Assembly (NCBI GenBank): GCA_009739215.1
Contig: VSJF01000004.1
Location: forward strand, 1,922,001 to 1,986,000
Length of the DNA: 64,000 nt
DNA from: Floccularia luteovirens
Lineage: Eukaryota > Basidiomycota > Agaricomycetes > Agaricales > Squamanitaceae
Direction of reading: 5' to 3'
Under the pieces are notes generated by a model. It was given only the letters and a program-made list of their open reading frames with translations. It searched no databases and was not told the origin of the DNA. Position 1 is the first letter of the stretch. Every line of letters begins with the position of its first letter. Positions 24,242 through 36,526 of the stretch are shown here, piece by piece. A program made the position numbers and the translations under genes.

Positions 24242-24485
24242 CGATTCTTCGGAAGGGTGCAGTTATCCAAGATCCGTCGATATACACCCACTTCGAAGTT
24301 TTGCCAAGGCAAACACGAAATCCAGCAACGTTGGTTTGGGCCAACGAATGACTTTACTTCTCCAGACATTTTCGCCCGGTGTTCTCCAGCGATATCAATA
24401 GCCACTCGGGGATTTCGCGATCATCAAGTCATATTTTATTATATTTTGTCCCACTTATTTCGTTGTCTCTCCAGTTAACCAGGTA

Positions 24486-25352
24486 AATGAGAATCACATC
24501 CGGGGTAACAACAGCTTCATATTATTTTTGATAAAGATTGCGAGTGTAACATTTACGTGGCCCGAGTTCGCATCCGCCAGCCTCTACAACTACCATCATT
24601 GCAAATGCAACCACTACAATATAACCAAAATCTCGACTCATGTGTGCCTGAATCCCCGTGAACATGCCATGACGAAATGAACATTGATTAATCCTATTTT
24701 GTATCGGCTTGACCCTGATGTATCCATGCATCCTTCAGCTATTGTCAAACCTAAAAATTATGTGGAGAAAACTCGAAATAATACGAGGAGTGTAGTGATT
24801 GATTCTTAAACCCTTGAAACGATGAGTACTGGTATTTCGTGATAGAGCTTTTCTTAAAAGTCCGTCCCTGATGTGTTATTCACTCGGACGCAATTAACGG
24901 CATCAAACAGTCGTAACCTCCAAAGCTCCGTGCCTGGAATTCATTGCTTCATACTCGGGTCTCAATGTGAAACACAAAATCGATCGACATATACCCTGAG
25001 GTCCCCTGTTTGTGGAAGTGGGGAGTATTCGTTTCTATCTGTACTATTTTGGTGGAAATATATATATCAGACTTGAAAGAAGGCAGGCGTGATGTTCCGG
25101 GATACTGATCGAGACAGGTTTTGCTGGAAAATCACGATACACAGTTGTACTTATTTTTTTTTCAGGGCCATTTCATCAATATACCATATGGAAATACCCA
25201 GCATTATCATATAATACTAGTGTTTGAACCAAAATTTTTAGGGATTAAATACTATATATATACAATCCGGAATTCATTGGGTATGTATTCTACTCCACAG
25301 TTATGCAATGAGATCTAACAGTCTTACATTCAGTGGAGAAATACTCAGACTA
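24486..25352 (+). repeat. Segmental repeat copy A (5' flank of the O-methyltransferase)
   Basis: About 870 bp that recur in diverged form in the same orientation at about 28127-28970. An exact 20-mer is shared (24658-24677 and 28244-28263), and collinear similar blocks continue, for example 24870 with 28470, 24985 with 28600 and 25331 with 28942. Copy A abuts the promoter of the O-methyltransferase gene. No coding potential was found in it. Confidence 0.75.
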
Positions 25353-25560
25353 AAGCTGAGCGGTACTTGAATCCTGTACGTGATGTTTGCCCAGCCCTGC
25401 TTTTAAATTGGAGACCAGTCTTCCATAAAACAGCACTGTCTGGTGTTTCAATTAAATCAATCTGGCAAGGCATCTAGTATAAAATATCGTTTATTCGCAA
25501 AAACCCCTACCTCAATCTTTGTGACTCCTCCGATTTGGCCTTCACTCGAAACCGAAAACG

Positions 25561-27413
25561 ATGCCCCCCAACCATGGCCAAGTCTCCGCCTTAGTCTCCC
25601 TCATAAGTAATGCGGCTAAAATATTAGAATCACAATTCGACAAGTCAACAATACCATATATCCCATCTTTGGAAGACACAACTCCCCACCCGCTAGATTC
25701 TGAAATCATTTCCAAAGAGTTACAAAATGCCATACAAATCATTGAAGGTGCTTGTGCACAGCTTTCTGCTACCATTGCCCGTCCCAGTCATGTCATGGTC
25801 AATGTGAGTTCGGAAAGCTGTCTGTATTATGAAGTGTACTTCAACACTATCTTGCCCATAGAAATTCATGAACGTGAGTGAAGTCTGACATAACAAGCTA
25901 AGACGCATTCCAAAATTCTTTTCAAGATATACGAGCCTCAATGTCTTAGAGTCGCCCTGGAATTCAAAATTGCCGATATTCTACTCGAGAAGCCAGAAGG
26001 AATGCATATCACAGAACTCGGACAGAAGGCAAATATTGATGCACGGAAGGTCGGCAGGATCTTGCGTTTCCTTTCCACTAAACATTGCTTCAGAGAAGGT
26101 ATGTTACCGTGTTCATGCAATACCATACCAACAACTGAAAATTCAACGTAGTATCTCGGGACGTATTCGCGAATAATCGCCTGAGCATGCAATTGCTCTC
26201 ATCAAACCCATTGTGGGATCTAGGGCTTCATTTGTATGTCCGCTCAATTCTCCAGAAAAAAACTTCCTGACGTGACATAAGCACTAATGAGAACGCGAGA
26301 TCGACTATCTACCTTTCAGACACCCTCGCAAGTCCTGAATGGGGTCGTTCCTACAAGGCGAACCATACGTGCTTCAACAAATGGTCTGGACACTCAGGAA
26401 CCCTATTTGATTGGTTTGAAGGGGTGCGTGTTAATTACAAAGATGCTTCCTGACGTACGATCTTACCTCATGAACTCAGGCCACGCCAGAAGGTGCTGAA
26501 CAAGGTGCACGGTTCGGCATTGGAATGGTGGGCTGGGGTGCTGCCATTGGTGCTAATGCAGTAATTCATCGTATGGCTTTATTCGTTTGTGTTACCGAAT
26601 TTGAATCGCTAATACAATGTCTCAAGAGTTCCCTTGGGCAGAACTCGGTGATGGCGCATCGGTTTGTGATGTCGGTGGTGGTGTGGGAAATATCACAATG
26701 CAGCTTGCGAGAACACACCCCACATTACAACTCAAACTACAGGACACCCCTGAACGAGTTCGACAAGCCGAATTCGAAGTGTGGCCACAAGAATGCCCAG
26801 AAGCTCTGAAAGAAAATCGAATCGAATTCAAAGCAATTGATTTTTTGACAGAATCTCCCATCAAAGGTTGCAATGTCTATTACGTACGTTCCCGTTTGTT
26901 TAGACCAACCCTGATACACTAACGCATTTATTCACATTCATTTCATTCACTTAGCTGAAAAATATAATGTATACCCATTTTTATACTCATGATGCCAAGC
27001 TAACTTGTTAATAAACCTAGACATGATTGGCCTGATGATGAATGTGTCATGATCCTGAAAAACATTGCAAAAGTTATGGCACCACACAGTTGCATTCTCA
27101 TCCGTGAGTTCGATAGTCTGATATCACCAGTGTGTGTTCTCAGTCAGAAGTTCTAGATGAATACGTTCTGCAGCATTTGAATAGGATTCAAGAAGGTGAA
27201 TCTGAATTTAGACAAGCACCAGAGCCTCTACTTGTGAATTTCGGTGCTGGTCGTATCAGACCTTATGCCCTTGATTTGGATATGATGGTCATGCTGAACA
27301 GTGAGGAACGTACTATCAGCGACTTTGTCGCACTCGGGAGGCTTGCTGGTCTGAAATTTGAGAAATTGTGGGAATGTGGTGAGATGTCTGTCGTGGAACT
27401 GCGCCTCCCATGA
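25561..27413 (+). CDS. SAM-dependent O-methyltransferase (OMT2 family)
   Basis: A multi-exon gene of the sterigmatocystin/aflatoxin O-methyltransferase type, with a 12-nt microexon (25862-25873, KFMN). The N-terminal dimerization and winged-helix part reads ALEFKIADILLEKPEGMHITELGQKANI. The SAM-binding motif is DVGGGVGNITMQLA. The post-motif loop PERVRQAE, the acid strand IEFKAIDFL and the HDWPDDE motif (H is the general base) follow, and the end reads GLKFEKLWECGEMSVVELRLP. All catalytic landmarks are present, so it should be active on a hydroxyl-bearing, probably phenolic, metabolite. No polyketide synthase or other biosynthetic gene is nearby. Its flanks are duplicated downstream. Confidence 0.93.
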
Positions 27414-28126
27414 TTAGTGTCGACTGTGCTCGCCGATTATATGAGAGGCATTTTATGTTGTAAATAAATGTACATAATGATAGCATTGTCTTCACTATAC
27501 CCCCGAAATCCAATACTCAATGTCTGGGCTGGTAATGAGATCGCCTTTGCATTCAATATTATGTGTGAACGGACACCACCCAAATTACAGGGTGAAGCAG
27601 TGCTGCAGGAGTTATACTCTTCCGGACGCCGTGCACTACCATTGCTCACCTGGTGGGTTAGTTCGAACTTCACCATTGATTGGAGGCGATGGATCGGTTA
27701 ATCGTTATTTTAGTCCTTCAAGCCAAATCCTCTCGGAAAGTGCACATGATTGACTCGAAAATTTTCAGTATTTGCCTCATGATTTACCCATCACAGAATT
27801 TCAGTTCTATGTAATGTTGGCTGTTTGTCTTCGTTCGTAAATTGAGATTGTTTTCTTACATGGGACCGGCCTACTGGTGATATTGGCAAGGATGATATCT
27901 CAACATTTGCAGTACTTTGCCTTTTCTCCCTAATGTGAGCAACAGAGTCATCTTCCTGACCCCGCCGCCGACCGTTCACCAGAGTATTCATTATCATCCA
28001 CTGATTCTTCCCTCACTTCAGCCTCTTCGATGCTGAGTGACACGTCATCAACTGGGGTAATATTCGGGTTAGTACCAAAATTAGGCAGAATTAAGCACGC
28101 CGATTAGAAATGAATTAATTAATGGG
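27414..28126. other. 3' flank of the O-methyltransferase, with possible coding relic
   Basis: The first 110 bp downstream of the stop resemble 29225-29335. On the minus strand near 27950-28090 an open frame reads acidic and serine-rich (SLSIEEAEVREESVDDNEY) but has no start or partner exon that I can identify. It may be a gene relic. Confidence 0.4.
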
Positions 28127-28970
28127 GTGCTGTACATCTGGGGTAACAACAATACTTGGATTATTTTAGATCGCCGCGCATTGCATAAGCAATTACTACG
28201 GCATTGCCAAAGAAAAACCCGAATCATGTGAATTATCTACCCCGTGAACATGCCATGACGAAATGACAGTTATTAATCATTTTTTGTATCGGCTTGATTC
28301 CGATATATCCACGCATCTGTCAGCTTGTTTCAAACCCGTATGTCTTGGTTGTAGCTAATCCTACCATCTGCCCACTCGAACCCAATGCCAGAAGTGTGGT
28401 GAATGAATCCCAAATCCTTGAAACGACGAGCGCTGATGTTTCACATGTAATAAATTTCCGCGTTGGTTAAAAGTCCGTCCCTCTTTACTCGGACATACGC
28501 AATTCGCAGCATCGAATAATCGTTACGACCTCCATTATATTTATCTTTATACGTACTTGGCTTTCATACAAGCATCGCTACATACGAAACAGAAAATCAA
28601 TCGACATATACTCTGAGGTCCTCCAGTTTATAGATGTGAGAAGTTTTAGTGGTATTGTATATAATAGACTTAAGAGGAAAAGATAGTTGTGATGTTCAAA
28701 AGTTCCAGGGATACTTATCCAACAAGTTAGGTTCGGGTGAAGATCGCGATAGACCGTTGTGCTAATTTCCTTTTTCCAGGGCCATTCCACCAATGTCCCA
28801 TATGGAAATGCTCAGCATTATCATCTATTAGTGTTGTGAACAAAGTATTTAGGGATTAGATGTACAATCCGAAATTCATTTTGGTATGTAAATATGTGCT
28901 ACCCCACACTTTTATGCGATGAGATATAACAATCTTATACTCAGTGGAGAGTTGCTCAGACTAAAACTAT
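28127..28970 (+). repeat. Segmental repeat copy B (orphan 5' flank)
   Basis: Diverged direct repeat of 24486-25352. It is followed not by an O-methyltransferase but by about 250 bp of unrelated sequence and then by a match to the O-methyltransferase 3' flank. Confidence 0.75.
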
Positions 28971-30563
28971 GTAAGCGGCGACAGAGTGCAGAAAGTGACT
29001 GAGATATCCATAAGTATCACCAGCGTTCGTGGCAACTTGCCCTCATGTCGTATCTGACGGGTCGAAAAATTCTGCAGACAACTACAACTGTTGCACTACT
29101 AACTGTGAATGTGAAACAAGTACACACCCTCTAGAGCATTAGATAGACCCTGGATTACCATAGTATATAATGATTAAGATGTTAGTGAGCCATGCCGTGC
29201 AGAAAACCATGGCCCTATTGTTTCAGTTGTCAATAAAAATAAGTAATTGAGAGCATTGTCTGCGATATATCCTCGAAACTCAATATTTAGTATCTGGAGT
29301 TGTGATAGGATTGCCATTTTTATTCCCGCTGTATTTAGGTAGAGGGTCATACTACAGCGCAATAAAGAACTGCTCTCGTCCTTTTGTGTATTGATGATTG
29401 TATACGTAAATTCGGATTCTGCCGTTCTGGCTCAGTTTTGTTTTCTGTTTCATGTATCTCTCTTCTTTCATCATTATGACAACGAAAGAAATTAGCGTCG
29501 TTTCACTTATGGATTTCGAAATAGTACCTTGGGTCGTACTGCATCTCTTTTCTCATGTTTCCTCTGTTGATCTTTGAAACTGCTGGCTGGATGATTCAAG
29601 TTGAAAAAAAAATGCGGTCACTTTTAAAGCACATGTCTCTTCGTTTAGGAAACAAAAACAGACCATTGTTCGAGAAATGCATAGAGGGGAAAAAAGGAAC
29701 AGTCCAGTAGCGCAATTGCAACGTGTTTGTGAAAAATGGCCCAAAGTTGTACCGTCATCATTAAAGAGAGCATAAAACACATTTTATTTACTTCTTTACA
29801 ATTTCATTCGTACAATACGATCCTTTTCCGTTGCACCAACCCCAAAAGTAGCAGGTCCTGCCGTGCACATAAAGCACGGCCTTATGTTCTATATTTAATA
29901 TGTACGTGTGAATAAATCACAATGAGCAATCATGATACTTCAATGCCAACACAAAAATGTTCCGTGCATCATGAATGGGTACGTGCAATCTCCTTACTTC
30001 TGTTGCGCCAAAGTCAAAGTTTCCAAGTATATTTAGCAAGAAGACTCATAGCTATGTACTACAGTCCCTTATCGATCATTTTCGTTGTACTCGTCAAGTG
30101 TTGTTCAACAGATATCACAGTACACAACCACGGCCACAACGCAAAGTTGTAACTCTATGATCACAGAATCCCTGTATGACATTACCATGGCTAATTATAT
30201 CGAAACAGTCACGACAATGTGTCAAATCTTGCTCTGTTGCTCCCATCGGAGTGTTTTCATCACAATTCGTGCATCTTCTCGGCAACAGTCTCTATCCTAC
30301 CATTGAACCCGGAAGTTCTGCACTCCATGAGGCAAACTTCGTTTCTCCCATCACCATGCCTACTTCGGCAACATGGAATGTCGGTAGCTATTTTCCTTTC
30401 TGCAGGAACGTCTCAGCTCATATGCCGTTGATAGTTGTTCTTCTTTGACATGCAGTTCCACGACGGAAACCCATGTCGCAACAGCACTTGAAACTATAAA
30501 ACCCTCTCATCTCGTTCCAGTTATATCCCAATTTTTAACTCTCTGAACAGCTGAGACCAAAAG
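28971..30563. other. Gene-free region including an orphan 3'-flank match
   Basis: At 29225-29335 the sequence resembles the region just after the O-methyltransferase stop (27452-27560). The remainder, to the aspartic protease start, has no supported gene. A polypyrimidine-rich leader with ATATCCCAATTTTTAAC lies close to the protease ATG. Confidence 0.5.
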
Positions 30564-32236
30564 ATGCATAGTGGTTTACTGGTGATACTACTTATAACCT
30601 CTCCTTTGTTGGCCAACTCCGCTCCTTCGATTACGCAAGATGGCAAGACCATTATTACTCTTACCAAAAATAATAAATTAGTAGATGATCGAGGTGTCGT
30701 ACGTGCTGATGTTCTCAATAACCAGGTCAAAAAGATTTCCGAGTATGACCATTAATGTTACTGTTTGATCCTCGCTGAGCTTTTACCACAGAAAACTCCA
30801 ACAAGGATTCGTTGCGTACGAGAAGAACACTGGTCATGCTCATCCTAGCTACATAAGACAGTTGTTCAAGCGCTCTACCAACAAAACCGGTAGCGTCCCA
30901 CTTACTGACGAGGGGAACACACTATGGCAGGGGTCGATCTCTGTTGGAACACCTCCAGTGTCATTCACCGGTGAGTTCATAATCTTACCTCTTCGAAAAT
31001 ATGCCCTCAAGGAACTGGAATCTAAACAGTTGATTTTGATACTGGTTCGTAATGAGTAATGTTTATGAATATTCCCTACTTGACCTGAATGAATAGGAAG
31101 CAGTGATTTGTTTTTACCGTCAAAGGATTGTCAGACATTTTGTGACCAACATCAGCCATATGATACAACAAAAAGTTCGACTGCTATTGCTCTAAATAAG
31201 CCTTTCAGCCTCGCTTTCGGCGATGGTTCTTCTGTGACTGGAAACCAGTTCCAAGACACCGTCACAATCGCTGGTTTGACGGTTCGTAATTGATTTGAAC
31301 AAGCAAGGAACCATTGTTCATATATTATTATAGGCTCCCAACCAAACAGTAGGCGCTGCTACCCAGTATTCAGCCGGATTTGCAATAGACCAATTCTCAC
31401 CTGATGGATTAATGGGAATGGGATTTAATACCATCTCAAGTTTTGGACAACCACCCGTATTTCAGACACTTACAAACCAAGGAATAAGCGGGCAATTTTC
31501 TTTCAAGCTTACAGATGTTGAAGGATCGGAGTTGTTTCTTGGAGGTCGGAACGCACAACTGTTCACTGGTACCCCCACTACGATTCAAGTAACAAATCCC
31601 GTGCGCATATTATTCAGCTTGACTATGGTCTCACATTAATGATGGTACGTTATAGGGTTTCTGGCAGGTTAACCTCGATGCAGTGAAAGCCAATGGAAAG
31701 ACCACATCTAGTCAACTCTCAGCAATAATTGACACTGGTACTTCACTGGTCATAGGCGATACTACTAGTGTCTCTACATTCTATAATTCCATTCAGGGCT
31801 CAAAAACTGCAGACGATGTTGGTCCTGGGTTTTTCACTGGTAGTTTTTTCCGCTTTTGAGGTTTCATTTACTAAAGTGTTGTACTAGTGCCTTGTGATTC
31901 AATTCCTGATGTCGCGCTGAGATTTGGTGGAAAGGATTTCCAGATTTCGCCAGATACTTTTAATCTCGGTACTTTAGTACAGGGCTCTAATGATTGTGTT
32001 GGCGGTATAGTTGGTCAAGATCTAGGTGGTAAGTCAATTAGGATTTATGGTCTTACTCTCTTACAAACTCCTTTCTATGTAGACTTCTGGATCGTAGGGG
32101 ATGTCTTCTTGCGGAATGTATATTCCAGTGAGTACAAACCTTCCTGTATCAAACTTCTATACGACACTGAATTTGTACCGCAACTTTAGCATTTGACCTT
32201 GGAAGCCAAACCGTGGCATTTGCCGATCTAAAATAG
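30564..32236 (+). CDS. Secreted aspartic protease (A1, polyporopepsin-like), copy 1
   Basis: A pepsin-family endopeptidase. A signal peptide (MHSGLLVILLITSPLLANSA) is followed by a short propeptide containing KLQQGFVAYEKNTG. The mature enzyme has two lobes. The first catalytic Asp is in VDFDTGSSDLFLP, assembled from three exons, and the second in AIIDTGTSLVIG. A flap-like AFGDGSSVTG, DGLMGMGF and the C-terminal DFWIVGDVFLRNVYSTFDLGSQTVAFA are all typical. It ends at TAG 32234-32236. Cys pairs (CQTFC, CDS...NDC) fit the fungal subgroup. It was probably secreted for nutrition or peptide processing. It is a close paralogue of the gene at 34805 with the same intron positions. Confidence 0.94.
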
Positions 32237-32415
32237 ACGCAGGGGGCAGGCTCTCGTGCTAGAGACTATCATTATGTACTGATATCAGTTGTTATATCCT
32301 ACATGGACCACTGTTGGTACAGTATTATACTGAAGCAGGGCATGTTGGTATTTTGTACAATTGTCGTATAAGTTTTAATATGTTAGTATGACATGTGATA
32401 CTTGTGCAAGGGGTA

Positions 32416-34577
32416 TTAAGTTGGTTGGTCTGTGAACATTCCCTCTTCTTCGTTCCATCCAAGCGTCTCAGCGGCAATACCAAATTGCGACAACATTGTT
32501 CCCAGTGTTTGGCGTGGCCTATTCTCTTCCAATTCTTCTTGCATATCGCAGACCTCTGGTCCTGGTTCTCCTGTAGCAGGTTGCGAAGATTCCTCTTTTT
32601 TATCAAGTTTCATGTCATCCCAACCCCAACTATCGCCGAGTTTGTTGGGTTTACCTTTTGTATCGTTGTATCTCCAACCGATATTTCCAGTATCCGTGTT
32701 TTCTTTGATAGCGTCCCATAGCTCAGATGCAACTTCTCTGCCAGCTTCAGTCCATTTCTGTATTAATTCTTGCAGCGTGTTCTCTTCATTTTTTTGCTTG
32801 ATATTTACGGCACGCTTGAGATTTTGTAGCTTGCGCTCTAATGATTGAATGGTTGGAGTTAATCTCACACACGTTGCTGACTTCTTAGTCGAACCCTCCG
32901 TTAGTGGTGATTTAAATTGTGAGGCGGCTCTGTGAGTGCGATGTAATAAATTCTTATCCATATTGATTGTCGGGCAAAATATTTCGCCAAGGTTATCTTT
33001 TTGTTTCACTAGAAGACTCTTCAGGGGGTCCGATAGATGCGGTGTTTCGGTGGGTGATACAGGTAAGAGCGGCTGTTCAGGTACATTGTATACCTTCGAA
33101 ATTTTCATCAGAGGGGACCGAAAAGGTTTGGTCAATTTTTTCTGTTGTAATCTTTGAGCAGCAACCGTCAGCCTTTTGGGTTTTGGATAATCATCCTAAA
33201 TTCCCGCATAATTGAGAAAAGAGCCCCACGAGAAATCTTGCGGCCAAAAACAAACCATTCCAGTTTCCTTTGTTTCAATAGATCTGATATCTACACAATC
33301 CTTGTGGGGCGCAGTCTGATTCTCTAGCATTTTTTCGTTATCAGCCTTGTCGAAGTTCTCGTCAATGCGTTTGCGTTTGAGACGAGATACTAATGGGTGC
33401 TTTTGTAATTGCTCCAGTATGTCAGTAGAAATCAACTTTTCAGGTGATATAACCTTATACGAAGACGTCAGCAGGAGATATGAATCAAATATAAGAGGAA
33501 ATTTTACATTCGGTGGAGCATTGTCAGATGTAGAACCATTGAACGTGGCATCTTCAGGGAGCTCAATTTTGTCAATTCGATTACTTTGGGATGAAGGTGA
33601 GAATATCGGCGGTATGGGGGGACTTGACGAAAAAGGGCTATCCTTTCCAGAGCGTAGCAGCAAACCTGTTTCCGAATATGACGAGACTTGGCTGGAAGGC
33701 ATGAGCGGACTTGAGGGAAATGGACTGGAACTAAGTAAATGATCCGAATCGATTGGTGGGGGAGTATAAGTAGCTTTTTCGAGAGAATCGTGCTGAGAAT
33801 CTTCTATGGTCTATATAATTTTTGTCAACCATTGTTCATAAATCGGGTGAGAGGATAATGAGACGAACATCATTTTCGGAAATGATCGTCGGGAACTGAG
33901 GCGTAACAGCTTGACGAAACACAGTGAGAGCATTGGAAGATATAAAAGCTTCGAAAGCCTGTGGAACACTGCTACGAGGTTCATCATCTAAGCCACTATC
34001 ACATGGTGATCCGAGGCAGACATCCTGTTTCATTGGAGCTTCCGATTTGGTTGCTTGTTAGCCAGCCCAATTTACTTTAGCTATCATTAGAGAACAGAAG
34101 AACAGAGCATACAGTAAGATATTGTATTCATGGAGCAGTAGCTGGACGGTGCAGGTATATCATGTTGAGAATTCTCGTCGGTTAGGGGTTGAGTAAGGTT
34201 TTGAGGAACATCAGTTTTATTATGGTTGTCAGTAGTTGTCGAAGTGAGGCTGTCGTTAAACGAAATTTCGGGTTCAAGCTTATCAGAGTAGATCAGAGGA
34301 GATTCCAATGTAGAGGGATGGTTAATAGTCGCATTATTGGTACTCGTGATTATTAATGCAGGAGGCGAGACGTGAATCGAAGGCAAAGAAGCCTACCAAG
34401 TACAAGTTAGGGGTCAAGAAAGTTAAATACAGCAATAAAGCTCACCCGAAATGGGGTTGAATAAGGCATATATGGAGTCGGGTCAGAAATGCATCCGTCT
34501 TGCAGGTTATGGGGCTGGGCTGAACTAGAAGGTGAGTCGAATTGAGAAAGGCACTTGTCCATTAGCGTAAGGTCCAT
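32416..34577 (-). CDS. Sfr1/Mei5-like recombination mediator subunit with long disordered N-terminus
   Basis: Five exons (34446-34577, 34113-34392, 33869-34053, 33256-33810, 32416-33195) join in phase to 643 residues. An apparent in-frame TAG at 33196 falls inside a clean 60-nt intron. The first 400 residues are Ser/Pro-rich and disordered. Then come two F-x-SPL motifs (KPFRSPL and QFKSPL), a coiled coil (SLERKLQNLKRAVNIKQ) and LQELIQKWTEAGREVASELW, resembling the Swi5-binding C-terminal part of Sfr1/Mei5. The tail has TLGTMLSQFGIAAETLGWNEEE. Sfr1 with Swi5 stimulates Rad51 and Dmc1. Identity is from local resemblance and should be read as probable. Confidence 0.68.
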
Positions 34578-34804
34578 ATCATAGTACGAGCTTTGAGCAC
34601 AACTGTGTTGAAGTGAGTAGGGCGATGATGAAGGTATGAACGAAGTCGATGATGTTCACGTAAGCCTGACTTCCTGTTGCGTAAATTGAGAACCGGCAAT
34701 TGCATCGAGAAGTCGAATTTCTCTAGTCAGTCATGACTACAATGTATAAAGCATGCTTTTGAGGTAGTGTGGGTGTATCCCATCGTTCCCTCTGTTTTTC
34801 AGAA

Positions 34805-36451
34805 ATGTATTGGCTGGTACTGGTATCTCTGCTTCAGGTAGCCTTAACATTTGCTGGGCCACCACCCATGCCCGGCATTGTGATACCCCTTTCCAAGCGA
34901 ATGAACTTGACGCTTGAAAATGGTGCTGTAAATTTCAAAGCCCTGCACAACGAAATTATGAAGACTACTAGGTGAGCGTGGCAATCGCTGGTGCCACAAC
35001 CACCTAAATATAATATTGATTATAGAAAAATCCAACGAGGATTCGATGCTTATGAAAGGAATACTGGTGTTACCCACCCTAGCTCAACCCGGAAGCTATC
35101 TCAGCGTACGGTAGGGCCCGTAGGACTTACTAAAGAAAACGACGGTGCATTATGGGGAGGAGATATTCAAGTTGGTAGTCCTCCTAGGAAATTTTCAGGT
35201 AAGTTCCATTCAGAGCCTAATTGGTTCCTATATCACAATCCTATTCTCAGTTGACTTTGATACCGGTGATATTTTCGCTGTGGCCATATTGTTGCTGACC
35301 TTCTAACAGACCCTCATGACAGGAAGTAGCGATCCTTTTCCTACCCTCATCAACTTGCGAGAATACTTGTGATGGTCATGAGAAGTATGATGCTTCGTCA
35401 AGTTCCACAGCAAAAAATCTTGGTAAAAATTTTCATCTTGCGTACGGAGATGGCTCCGAGGTAATGGGTACTCAATACCAAGATACTGTGACCATTGGTG
35501 GCTTCACTGTTTGTGAACCTTTGTAACCGGATTGTTCATTTAACGAGTTCTGCTAGGCAACAGGGCAAACGTTGGGTGCAGCAAGCGAGTATTCCGATGG
35601 GTTTCAGAAGGAAATGTTCGAGCCAGATGGTTTAATGGGCATGGGTTTCAAGGAAATTTCAACCTTTCCAGCGAACCCTGTCATTCAAACACTCATCAGC
35701 CAGAAGAAGATCCTTAAAGAACAATTTTCGTTCAAGCTTGCAGACTCTGGTTCAGAGTTATATATAGGCGGGGTGAACAAGCATTTGTACTCTGGAACTT
35801 TCACGGAGGTTCCTGTGACAACAATTGTGGGTAATCATATAACTAAAGTTGAAGTATGACTTAGATTTCCGTAGGGATATTGGGAAGTTGACCTTGATGA
35901 AATAGTTGTTAACAAGCGCATTGCTGTCCGGAAGTCGTCTTGTATTATTGATACCGGTACCACGTTGATTATAGGACCCACTGATGCGGTGAAGTCGTTT
36001 TACGACACCATACCTGGAGCGAAAGAATTTGAAGATGGACGGTCTGGACTCTTTACTGGTAGGACTTATATTGTGTCTTTTGATATCTTACGATTGACGT
36101 GTTACCCAGTTCCTTGTAATTCAGCGCCCGACGTTACTTTGACTTTTGCACGCAAACCATTCGTTATCCCCGCCTCGATATTTAGTTTGGGTCCTGTGAG
36201 TGCTGGTTCTAGCCAGTGTCTCGGTGCTATAGCTTCTATGGGCGATTTAGGTAAGTTGATAATCATCTGAAATAAGCATATGATAAAACACCCCACACCC
36301 AGAATTATGGATCATTGGTGACATCTTCTTGCGAACAGTTTATACGAGTACGTGGTCAATTGTTTCATGTAGTAATCTTCATTCACAAAATTTCTTCCCA
36401 GCCTTTGATGTTCGGCAAGAAAGTGTCGGATTTGCAAAACTTGCAAATTGA
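34805..36451 (+). CDS. Secreted aspartic protease (A1), copy 2, with one apparent frameshift
   Basis: Paralogue of the protease at 30564, with matching intron positions. The signal peptide is MYWLVLVSLLQVALTFAG and the propeptide shows KIQRGFDAYERNTG. Catalytic segments are VDFDTGSSD and CIIDTGTTLIIG. DGLMGMGF, AYGDGSEVMG and LWIIGDIFLRTVYTTFDV are conserved. After SSDPF an extra C at about 35339-35341 shifts the frame and causes a stop near 35370; removing one C restores LPSSTCENTC, aligned to LPSKDCQTFC in copy 1. Downstream exons remain open, with conserved splice sites and catalytic residues, so decay elsewhere is not evident. It is either a very young pseudogene or a sequence error. Confidence 0.85.
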
Positions 36452-36526
36452 AATTTTGGGATCATTCCTGTTTTGTACAATGACACAAAGCCAATATAAC
36501 CATGTTAAGAATGCTATGCAATTGCG

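Noticed and set aside
33196..33198. Premature stop in the Sfr1-like gene
   Set aside because: Explained by a canonical 60-nt intron with donor GTTTGT and acceptor TTTAG.
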